DNA from: Dermatobacter hominis
GTDB lineage: Bacteria; Actinomycetota; Acidimicrobiia; Acidimicrobiales; Microtrichaceae
Length of the DNA: 64,000 nt
Reading direction: 5' to 3'
NCBI RefSeq assembly: GCF_020715685.1
Contig: NZ_CP085840.1
Span: 248,001 to 312,000, forward strand
Shown: piece by piece, positions 58,503 through 64,000 of the stretch
How positions within the stretch are numbered: position 1 is the first letter of the stretch
Layout: each line of letters begins with the position of its first letter
Made by a program: the position numbers and the translations under genes
Notes under the pieces: generated by a model
What the model was told of the DNA's origin: nothing
What the model saw: only the letters and a program-made list of their open reading frames with translations
The model's database searches: none

Positions 58503-59378
58503 GTGCTCAAGCTCGTCCTCCCCAAGGGTTCGCTCGAACGGTCCACGATGGACCTGTTCGAGGCGGCCGACCTCTCCGTGCGCCGCGACTCGTCCGTCTC
58601 CTACAAGGCCGACGTCGACGACCCGAGGATCGAGTCGGTCCGGATCCTGCGTCCGCAGGAGATCCCGACCTACGTCGCCGACGGGCTCTTCGACCTGGGC
58701 ATCACCGGTCGCGACTGGGTCGAGGAGACCGGCTCCGAGGTCACCTCGCTCGGGGAGCTCAAGTACTCGAAGGCGACGACCAACCCGATCACCGTCGTCG
58801 TGGCGGTCCCGGGCGACTCCGAGTACCGCTCGGTGTCGGACCTGCCGGCCGGCGTGCGGGTCTCGACCGAGTACCCGGAGCTGACGCGTCGGTTCTTCGC
58901 CGACAAGGGCGTCGACGCCGACATCCGGCTGTCGTACGGCGCGACCGAGGCCAAGGTGCCCGACATCGTCGACTGCGTCGTGGACATCACCGAGACCGGC
59001 TCGGCGCTGCGGGCCGCCGGGCTGCGGGTGATCGACGTGATCCTCGTCTCCTACACCGAGCTGGTGGCCAACCCCGCCTCGTTCGCGGACCCCGAGAAGC
59101 GCCACGCGATGGAGCAGGTGCTGACCCTGCTGCGCGGCGTCCTCGAGGCCCGGGGCAAGGTGCTGGTGAAGCTCAACGTGGCCGCCGAGGCGCTCGACGC
59201 CGTGATCGGGGTGCTGCCGGCGATGAAGACGCCGACGGTCAACGAGCTGTACGGGGCCGCCGGCTACGCGGTCGAGACGGTCGTGCCGAAGAACGAGATC
59301 AACATCCTGATCCCGGCCCTCAAGGACGCCGGCGCCACCGACATCATCGAGCTGCCGCTGTCGAAGATCGTCCACTGA
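58503..59378 (+). CDS. hisG: ATP phosphoribosyltransferase, long form
   Basis: A 291-residue enzyme for the first step of histidine synthesis. LVLPKGSLERSTMDLFEAAD, FDLGITGRDWVEE and DCVVDITETGSALRAAGLRV are in the catalytic part. The C-terminal ACT-like regulatory domain (from about 215, including MKTPTVNELYG) identifies the long, feedback-inhibited form that needs no HisZ. No other his gene is in the window. Confidence 0.95.
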   Translation: MLKLVLPKGSLERSTMDLFEAADLSVRRDSSVSYKADVDDPRIESVRILRPQEIPTYVADGLFDLGITGRDWVEETGSEVTSLGELKYSKATTNPITVVVAVPGDSEYRSVSDLPAGVRVSTEYPELTRRFFADKGVDADIRLSYGATEAKVPDIVDCVVDITETGSALRAAGLRVIDVILVSYTELVANPASFADPEKRHAMEQVLTLLRGVLEARGKVLVKLNVAAEALDAVIGVLPAMKTPTVNELYGAAGYAVETVVPKNEINILIPALKDAGATDIIELPLSKIVH

Positions 59379-59416
59379 CGATCGGACGGGGCGGGACGAC
59401 GGCGAGGGCGGCGGAC

Positions 59417-59644
59417 GTGGCGACCAGCGCACCGGTGATCGGCACCGTGGTGGCGTTCGACCGTGAGGTGGGGCTCGGCACCGTCCGCGCCGACGACGGG
59501 ACGGAGCTGACGTTCCACGCGACGGCCATCAGCGACGGCAGCCGCGACATCGCGGTCGGCACGGCGGTGCTGCACCGGACTGCCGCGGGGCACGGGGGCG
59601 CGCTCGAGGCGCGCCCGGTCACGCCCCTTCCGTCGCGTTCTTGA
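59417..59644 (+). CDS. Cold-shock-domain-like small protein
   Basis: A 75-residue protein with the cold-shock strand order: GTVVAFDREVGLGTVRADDG, ELTFHATAI and GTAVLHRT. The aromatic RNP residues of classic CspA are mostly replaced (KGFGFI reads VGLGTV; VFVH reads LTFH), so nucleic-acid binding may be weak. GTG 59417; its 3' end overlaps the convergent gene by 26 nt. Confidence 0.7.
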   Translation: MATSAPVIGTVVAFDREVGLGTVRADDGTELTFHATAISDGSRDIAVGTAVLHRTAAGHGGALEARPVTPLPSRS

Positions 59645-60086
59645 CCTGGACGAACACCATCTGGGCCTGCCCCAGCGCCTCCCGGAGCAGGGGCTCGCTG
59701 TCGCCGAGGCGGTCGCCGACGCCGTCGAGCACCGAGCGGAACGCCTCGATCACCGTCGCGGCCTCGGCGAAGGCCGGCGGGTCGGCCTCGAGGTAGATGG
59801 TGGCCAGGTCGAAGAACCGCATCAGGTAGTTCGTCAGCATCTCCGCGGCCGGGGTGGCGGCGACCTGGCGGCGGACCTGCATCATCTCGTTCAGCTCGAC
59901 CTCGAGCTGCGCCCGGTCCTCGTCGGTCATCCGGTCGAGGTCGAGGCCGAGCGCCGCAGCGGCGGCGCGGAGCGGGTCGGTGCCCTCCGGCGGGGCGCCG
60001 GCAGCGTCGTCGGGACCGGCGTCGGCAGCGTCGGCGGTGCCGCGGCCGACCGGGCGTTCGCCGTCGGGGGTCCACAATGAGCTCAT
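59619..60086 (-). CDS. Small helical protein, DUF1844-like by context
   Basis: A 155-residue protein: a short acidic, disordered N-terminus, then helices (DRMTDEDRAQLEVELNEMMQ, MLTNYLMRFFDLATIYLEAD, LLREALGQAQMVFVQVKN). A DUF1844-type protein often lies next to infC in Actinobacteria, and this one is divergent from infC; the assignment is tentative. ATG 60086 has GGAG six nt upstream; in-frame GTG 60098 and ATG 60092 are weaker. Confidence 0.65.
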   Translation of the reverse strand: MSSLWTPDGERPVGRGTADAADAGPDDAAGAPPEGTDPLRAAAAALGLDLDRMTDEDRAQLEVELNEMMQVRRQVAATPAAEMLTNYLMRFFDLATIYLEADPPAFAEAATVIEAFRSVLDGVGDRLGDSEPLLREALGQAQMVFVQVKNATEGA

Positions 60087-60152
60087 CAGCATCTCCACGT
60101 GAGAGGGGAAGGCGCCCGGGCGGGGACCCGGGCCTGGCCGCCGGGGCCGATG

Positions 60153-60181
60153 CTGACCGGAGCGGTGCCGGCTGGTACGCT
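60153..60181 (+). promoter_or_regulatory. Promoter of the infC-rpmI-rplT operon
   Basis: CTGACC (60153-60158, four of six matches to TTGACA), a 17-nt spacer and TACGCT (60176-60181). Transcription would start near 60188, giving a leader of about 200 nt. Confidence 0.55.
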
Positions 60182-60300
60182 ACTGCGCACAACCGAGGCA
60201 AGTGGGCTCCCGCCCCTCCCGGCCACGATGGTCCCCGACCATGGCGGTGCGCCGGGAACGTGACGAACGAGACGGTCCCTCCGGGGATCGTCAGCGCGAC

Positions 60301-60346
60301 GGCGGGTGCCTGCAGGCATCCGCCCGTTCTGCTTTTCGCAGGCGGG
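60301..60346 (+). promoter_or_regulatory. infC leader with two mutually exclusive hairpins
   Basis: Hairpin A: 60301-60310 pairs with 60315-60324 around TGCA and is followed by a short T-rich run (GTTCTGCTTTT). Hairpin B: 60323-60327 and 60329-60332 pair with 60338-60346 around TTTTC. They compete for 60323-60324. Leader-based autoregulation by L20 or IF3 is known for this operon in other bacteria; here it is inferred. Confidence 0.45.
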
Positions 60347-60395
60347 TCGCACCAGTCCACCCACGAAAGGAACTGCTGTTGAGCAGTGATCGGCC

Positions 60396-61061
60396 ATAGC
60401 TGCCGCATCGAACGACGAGCCCCGCATCAACGACCGCATCCGCGCTCGTGAGGTCCGACTGATCGGACCGGACGGGGACCAGCTCGGCATCAAGCCGCTG
60501 CCCGAGGCCCTGGCGACCGCCAGGTCCCTGGACCTCGACCTCGTCGAGGTCGCGGCCGAGGCCAACCCGCCGGTGTGTCGGATCATGAACTTCACGAAGT
60601 TCAAGTACGAGGCGCAGCAACGGGCCAAGGAATCCCGCAAGAAGGCCACGAACATCACGGTCAAGGAGATGAAGTACCGTCCCAAGATCGGCGGCGGCGA
60701 CTTCGACACCAAGACCCGCAAGGTCGCCCAGTTCCTGGGCGAGGGCCACAAGGTCAAGGTCACGATCATGTTCCGTGGCCGCGAGATGCAGCACCCCGAG
60801 CTCGGGCGTCGCATCCTCGACCGGGTCGCCGAGGAGGTCAGCCACCTCGGTCGGGTCGAGGTGATGCCCAAGCAGGACGGCCGCAACATGACCATGGTGC
60901 TCGGGCCGGACAAGAAGGCGCAGGCCGCGCACGCCAAGAAGGCCCAGGACACCGCGGACGAGGCGGACGAGGCGGACGACGCAGGGGACGAGCCCACGGC
61001 GGAGGTTCCTCCGCCCCCGGCTGCGGAGCCGGCGCCCGAACCGGCCGCCACCGAGGCCTGA
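60396..61061 (+). CDS. infC: Translation initiation factor IF-3, apparent AUA start
   Basis: A 221-residue factor. The N-domain begins [20 protein letters not shown], and the C-domain holds [19 protein letters not shown] and [13 protein letters not shown] Pro/Ala/Glu-rich tail extends it. In this frame a TGA sits at 60387-60389 and no ATG, GTG or TTG occurs before the conserved N-domain. ATA 60396 is therefore the best start, echoing the AUU/AUC/AUA starts used by infC elsewhere for autoregulation. The good AAAGGA (60366-60371) is instead spaced for TTG 60379, a 6-codon frame whose TAG overlaps the ATA. A one-base sequence error is the alternative. Confidence 0.88.
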   Translation: MAAASNDEPRINDRIRAREVRLIGPDGDQLGIKPLPEALATARSLDLDLVEVAAEANPPVCRIMNFTKFKYEAQQRAKESRKKATNITVKEMKYRPKIGGGDFDTKTRKVAQFLGEGHKVKVTIMFRGREMQHPELGRRILDRVAEEVSHLGRVEVMPKQDGRNMTMVLGPDKKAQAAHAKKAQDTADEADEADDAGDEPTAEVPPPPAAEPAPEPAATEA

Positions 61062-61080
61062 CCGAACGGTCGAGGCGCGA

Positions 61081-61153
61081 CGCCGGCCGGCGCGTCCGGC
61101 CGGCGGCCGCCGCCAGGACCGGCCGCCGACCCGGATCCACGGTCCGGCGGCCG
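61081..61153 (+). promoter_or_regulatory. Two hairpins between infC and rpmI
   Basis: The first is a perfect 10-bp stem (61081-61090 with 61096-61105). The second pairs 61120-61132 with 61141-61153 apart from one bulge. They could be processing or attenuation sites. Confidence 0.4.
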
Positions 61154-61216
61154 AGGCGGCACCGCCGGGGCACCGAGCACCGACCAGAGCACGAGACACC
61201 CGAGAGAGACACGACC

Positions 61217-61411
61217 ATGCCCAAGATGAAGACGCACTCCGGCGCGAAGAAGCGCTACAAGGTCACCGGCACCGGCAAGATCCTGCGTCGCAAGACCAAC
61301 CTGAACCACATCCTCGAGAAGAAGTCCCCGTCGCGGAAGCGCCGCCTGGCCGGGACCACCGAGATCACCGGCGGCGACCGCACCCGCGCCCGCCGGCAGC
61401 TGGGCCTCTGA
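61217..61411 (+). CDS. rpmI: 50S ribosomal protein L35
   Basis: A 64-residue basic protein: [20 protein letters not shown], then [20 protein letters not shown]. Full length for the family. Lies between infC and rplT as usual. Confidence 0.97.
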   Translation: MPKMKTHSGAKKRYKVTGTGKILRRKTNLNHILEKKSPSRKRRLAGTTEITGGDRTRARRQLGL

Positions 61412-61454
61412 GCCCCGGGCCTGGAGCCCACCACCCGCAGGATCCGCACACCCC

Positions 61455-61496
61455 CGGTGCCGACCGGCCGCCCGAGCGGCCCGCCGACGGGCACCG
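61455..61496 (+). promoter_or_regulatory. Hairpin between rpmI and rplT
   Basis: Outer arms CGGTGCC (61455-61461) and GGCACCG (61490-61496), inner arms GGCCGC (61466-61471) and GCGGCC (61476-61481). It ends 22 nt before rplT. Confidence 0.35.
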
Positions 61497-61518
61497 CACC
61501 GCACGAAGGAGTTGACCG

Positions 61519-61899
61519 ATGGCACGCGTCAAGCGAGGCGTCCACGCCAAGAAGAAGCACCGCGCCGTACTGAACAAGGCCAAGGGCTACTACGGCCACC
61601 GCAGCCGGACGTTCCGCGCCGCCAACGAGGCGGTCATGCACGCCGGGAACTACGCGTTCCGCGACCGGCGGGCCCGCAAGGGCGAGATGCGCAAGCTCTG
61701 GATCCAGCGCATCAACGCCGCGTGCCGCCAGGACGGCATCAGCTACAGCCGCTTCATCAACGGCCTGAAGCTCGCCGAGGTCGAGATCGACCGCAAGGCG
61801 CTCGCCGACATCGCGGTCCGGGACCCGCAGGCCTTCTCGGCGCTGGTCCAGGTCGCCAAGGCCGCGGCCGACGCCGCGCCCGCCGAAGCGGCGAGCTGA
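61519..61899 (+). CDS. rplT: 50S ribosomal protein L20
   Basis: A 126-residue basic protein: [67 protein letters not shown] precedes ATG 61519. L20 represses this operon in several bacteria. Confidence 0.97.
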   Translation: MARVKRGVHAKKKHRAVLNKAKGYYGHRSRTFRAANEAVMHAGNYAFRDRRARKGEMRKLWIQRINAACRQDGISYSRFINGLKLAEVEIDRKALADIAVRDPQAFSALVQVAKAAADAAPAEAAS

Positions 61900-61955
61900 C
61901 CCCGTCCGGCTGCACCGGAGCAACGAGACCCGGACGGTCGACGCTGACTGATCGG

Positions 61956-62906
61956 ATGCCGTCGGATCGGACGCCGACCGGACCCGACCGCCCCCCGGCG
62001 GGCCAGGGCCCGTCGAAGGTCGCTCTGCAGGAGCTGCGGCGCCTCTCGAGGCGCCGCAGTGCGCGTTCGGACGCCGGCGCGTACCTCATCGACGGGCCGG
62101 TCCTCCTCGGCGAGGCCGTCGAGGCCGGCGTCGCGCTGCGGACCGTGTTCGTCGAGCCGGCGGCGCGCTCGCACCCCTCGGTGCTGGCCGCCGTCGCAGC
62201 GGGCGTCGAGGTCCGCGACGTCGACGAGGGCGCCCTCGCCCGCGTGCTCGACGTCGTGACGCCCCAGTCGGTCGTGGCGATCGCGAGCCAGGCGCCCGCG
62301 GTCCTCGACGACGTCCTGCGGATCGCGGTCGAGACCGGCCGCCCGGTCCTCGTGCTGGTCGAGCTGCAGGACCCCGGCAACGCCGGCACGCTCGTCCGCG
62401 TCGCCGAGGCGGCCGGGTGCGCGGGGGTCGTGCTGACGCCGCGCTCCGTCGACCTGCACAACCCCAAGACGGTCCGCTCGACCGCGGGCGCCCTGTTCCG
62501 GGTGCCCGTCGTCGAGGGCGTCGAGGCGGTCGACGTCATCGGCGCCGCAGCGGCCGCCGGGCTGGCCTCGTGGGCGACCGTGCGCGACGGCGGCACCGCG
62601 CTCGACGCCGCCGAGCTCGGCGGCGCCTGCCTCGTGCTGGTCGGCAGCGAGGCCCACGGGCTGCCCGACGACGTCGCTGCGGCGGCGTCGGGTCGGGTCA
62701 GCATCCCGATGGAGGGCGAGATCGAGTCGCTGAACGCGGCGGTGGCCGGCGCGCTGGTGGTGTTCGAGGCCGCCCGCCAGCGCCGTTCGGGCCCGGGCGC
62801 GGCCGGCCCGGAACCGGTTCGTGGGGCGCCCGGCCCGCTGGGCCATGATGTCAGCGCCGCGGCCACGGCCGGCCCGGCTCCGACCCGAGAGGAACGATCG
62901 AAGTGA
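61956..62906 (+). CDS. SpoU family rRNA 2'-O-methyltransferase
   Basis: A 316-residue SPOUT enzyme found between rplT and pheS in many Actinobacteria. The N-terminal L30-like region (LQELRRLSRRRSARSDAGAY) precedes the knot: VELQDPGNAGTLVRVAEAAG, LVLVGSEAHGLPDD and IPMEGEIESLNAAVAGALVV. An added Pro/Ala-rich tail of about 45 residues runs to pheS. The rRNA target is not determined. Overlaps pheS by 4 nt. Confidence 0.9.
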   Translation: MPSDRTPTGPDRPPAGQGPSKVALQELRRLSRRRSARSDAGAYLIDGPVLLGEAVEAGVALRTVFVEPAARSHPSVLAAVAAGVEVRDVDEGALARVLDVVTPQSVVAIASQAPAVLDDVLRIAVETGRPVLVLVELQDPGNAGTLVRVAEAAGCAGVVLTPRSVDLHNPKTVRSTAGALFRVPVVEGVEAVDVIGAAAAAGLASWATVRDGGTALDAAELGGACLVLVGSEAHGLPDDVAAAASGRVSIPMEGEIESLNAAVAGALVVFEAARQRRSGPGAAGPEPVRGAPGPLGHDVSAAATAGPAPTREERSK

Positions 62907-63946
62907 GCGGTGCGGACCTGGCGGACGAGGCGCGGGCGCTGGTCGCCGATGGCGTCGCCCGGATCGGCGCGGCGCCGACCTCCGACGACGTGCGCGCCGT
63001 CGAGTCCGAGCTGCTCGGCAAGCGGTCCCGGCTCTCGGAGCTGAAGGCCGGGATGCGCGACCTCGACCCCGACGACCGCAAGGTCCTCGGCGCGGCGCTA
63101 CACGAGACCCGTGCCACGCTCGAGGCGGCGGTCGCAGATCGGGTCGCGGAGCTCGCCGCCGTCGAGCGACGGGCCCAGCTCGCCGCCGAGCGGCTGGACC
63201 TGACCGAGAGCCTCGGCCGGGCCAGCGCCGGCCACGTCCACCTGGTGACCCAGACCTGGGAGCGGCTCGAGGACGTGTTCGTCGGCATGGGCTTCACGGT
63301 CGCCACCGGTCCCGAGGTCGAGACCGACTGGTTTAACTTCGAGGCGCTCAACCTGCCACCGTCGCACCCGGCCCGGTCGCTGTGGGACACCCTCTACCTC
63401 GACACCTCCGAGCTCGAGGGCGTCGGCCCGCAGCAGCTGCTGCTGCGGACCCACACCTCGCCGGTCCAGGTCCGGACCATGCTGCGGGCCGTGCGCGACG
63501 GCAGCGGTCCGCCGATCTACGTCGTCTGCCCCGGCCGGACCTACCGCCAGGACACCGCCGACGCCACGCACCTACCGGTGTTCCACCAGATCGAGATGCT
63601 GGTCATCGACCGTGGCATCACGATGGGCGACCTGTCCGGCACGATCGAGACGTTCACCAAGGCCTACTTCGGCCAGGAGCTCACGTCGCGGCTGCGCCCG
63701 TCGTACTTCCCCTTCACCGAGCCCTCCGCCGAGGTCGACATCTCCCAGCCCGACGGATCGTGGCTCGAGGTCGGCGGCTGCGGCATGGTCCACCCGAACG
63801 TCCTGCGGGCCTGCGGGCTCGACCCGGAGGAGTGGTCGGGCTTCGCCTTCGGCTTCGGCATCGAGCGGCTGGCCAAGATCCGCCACCACCTCACCGACAT
63901 CCGCGACCTGATCACCAACGACATGCGATTCCTGGAGCAGTTCTGA
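62903..63946 (+). CDS. pheS: Phenylalanyl-tRNA synthetase alpha subunit
   Basis: A 347-residue class II catalytic subunit. A coiled-coil arm (about 1-95) precedes the core: GMGFTVATGPEVETDWFNFE, LLRTHTSPVQVRTM, PGRTYRQDTADATHLPVFHQ and the motif 3 region GFAFGFGIERLAKIRH. GTG 62903; pheT follows after 1 nt. Confidence 0.97.
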   Translation: MSGADLADEARALVADGVARIGAAPTSDDVRAVESELLGKRSRLSELKAGMRDLDPDDRKVLGAALHETRATLEAAVADRVAELAAVERRAQLAAERLDLTESLGRASAGHVHLVTQTWERLEDVFVGMGFTVATGPEVETDWFNFEALNLPPSHPARSLWDTLYLDTSELEGVGPQQLLLRTHTSPVQVRTMLRAVRDGSGPPIYVVCPGRTYRQDTADATHLPVFHQIEMLVIDRGITMGDLSGTIETFTKAYFGQELTSRLRPSYFPFTEPSAEVDISQPDGSWLEVGGCGMVHPNVLRACGLDPEEWSGFAFGFGIERLAKIRHHLTDIRDLITNDMRFLEQF

Positions 63947-63947
63947 C

Positions 63948-64000
63948 ATGCGGGTGAGCCTCAACTGGTTGCAGGAGTTCGCCCCGGTGACGGGCAGCCC
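63948..64000 (+). CDS. pheT: Phenylalanyl-tRNA synthetase beta subunit, first 17 codons
   Basis: The frame from ATG 63948 reads MRVSLNWLQEFAPVTGS and leaves the window open. This is the usual PheT N-terminus, and its position after pheS confirms it. Confidence 0.9.
   Translation, partial: MRVSLNWLQEFAPVTGS

Noticed and set aside
61219-61520. Minus-strand open frames across rpmI and rplT
   Set aside because: They are shadows of ribosomal protein genes that have complete family sequences on the plus strand.

Overview
The window is very GC-rich, actinobacterial chromosomal DNA. Several signs point to a high-GC actinobacterium, probably of class Acidimicrobiia (inference, no search was run): an actinobacterial-type integration host factor (mihF) between pyrF and gmk, DUF948/DUF6167-type genes upstream of alaS, a PriA lacking helicase motifs, GTG/TTG starts with 4-nt overlaps, and many genes starting 6-9 nt after a TANNNT box, as in leaderless actinobacterial transcription. 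No rRNA, tRNA, CRISPR, prophage or complete insertion sequence was seen. Most of the window is housekeeping DNA in long co-directional runs.

Layout. 1-211: 5' end of an unknown minus-strand gene. 436-7678: two tandem paralogous giant lipoproteins (seven PKD domains, a MopE-like Ca-binding motif, a beta-helix and a Gly-rich tail), each followed by a strong hairpin. 7862-12281: an acyltransferase-like protein, then hisS (with a five-copy 27-bp in-frame repeat) and aspS. 12354-14350: a cobalamin riboswitch followed by two lipoproteins that together resemble the two halves of animal transcobalamin (a C-terminal DUF4430-like beta domain and an N-terminal alpha/alpha barrel). 14379-19717: rarA, DUF948-like, DUF6167-like, alaS, ruvX. 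19714-26921: mltG, then a shikimate cluster (aroE, aroK, aroB, aroQ) interrupted by a DUF4388 gene and a PH-like gene. 27022-29286: Xaa-Pro peptidase, efp, nusB.

29336-45016: pyrimidine operon with a PyrR RNA element (pyrR-pyrB-pyrC-carA, one opposing DUF2505 gene, carB-pyrD-pyrF), continuing as mihF-gmk-rpoZ-coaBC-metK-priA. 45044-48864: a minus-strand RsmC-like methyltransferase divergent from def-fmt-rsmB, then a MogA/MoaB protein. 49011-52486: riboflavin operon ribD-ribE-ribBA-ribH. 52508-58321: minus-strand block with a SpoU methyltransferase, a PAS-GGDEF-EAL protein, a small membrane protein and a GNAT-fold N-acyltransferase. 58503-60086: hisG, a cold-shock-like protein and a convergent small helical protein. 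60153-64000: infC (apparently with an AUA start), rpmI, rplT, a SpoU rRNA methyltransferase, pheS and the start of pheT.

The most interesting items are the B12-controlled transcobalamin-like lipoprotein pair, the infC start region (a 6-codon upstream frame whose stop overlaps an AUA start, behind a leader with mutually exclusive hairpins), the PyrR element coupled to a terminator inside the first pyrR codons, and the def/methyltransferase divergent promoter in which two leaderless -10 boxes share two base pairs.
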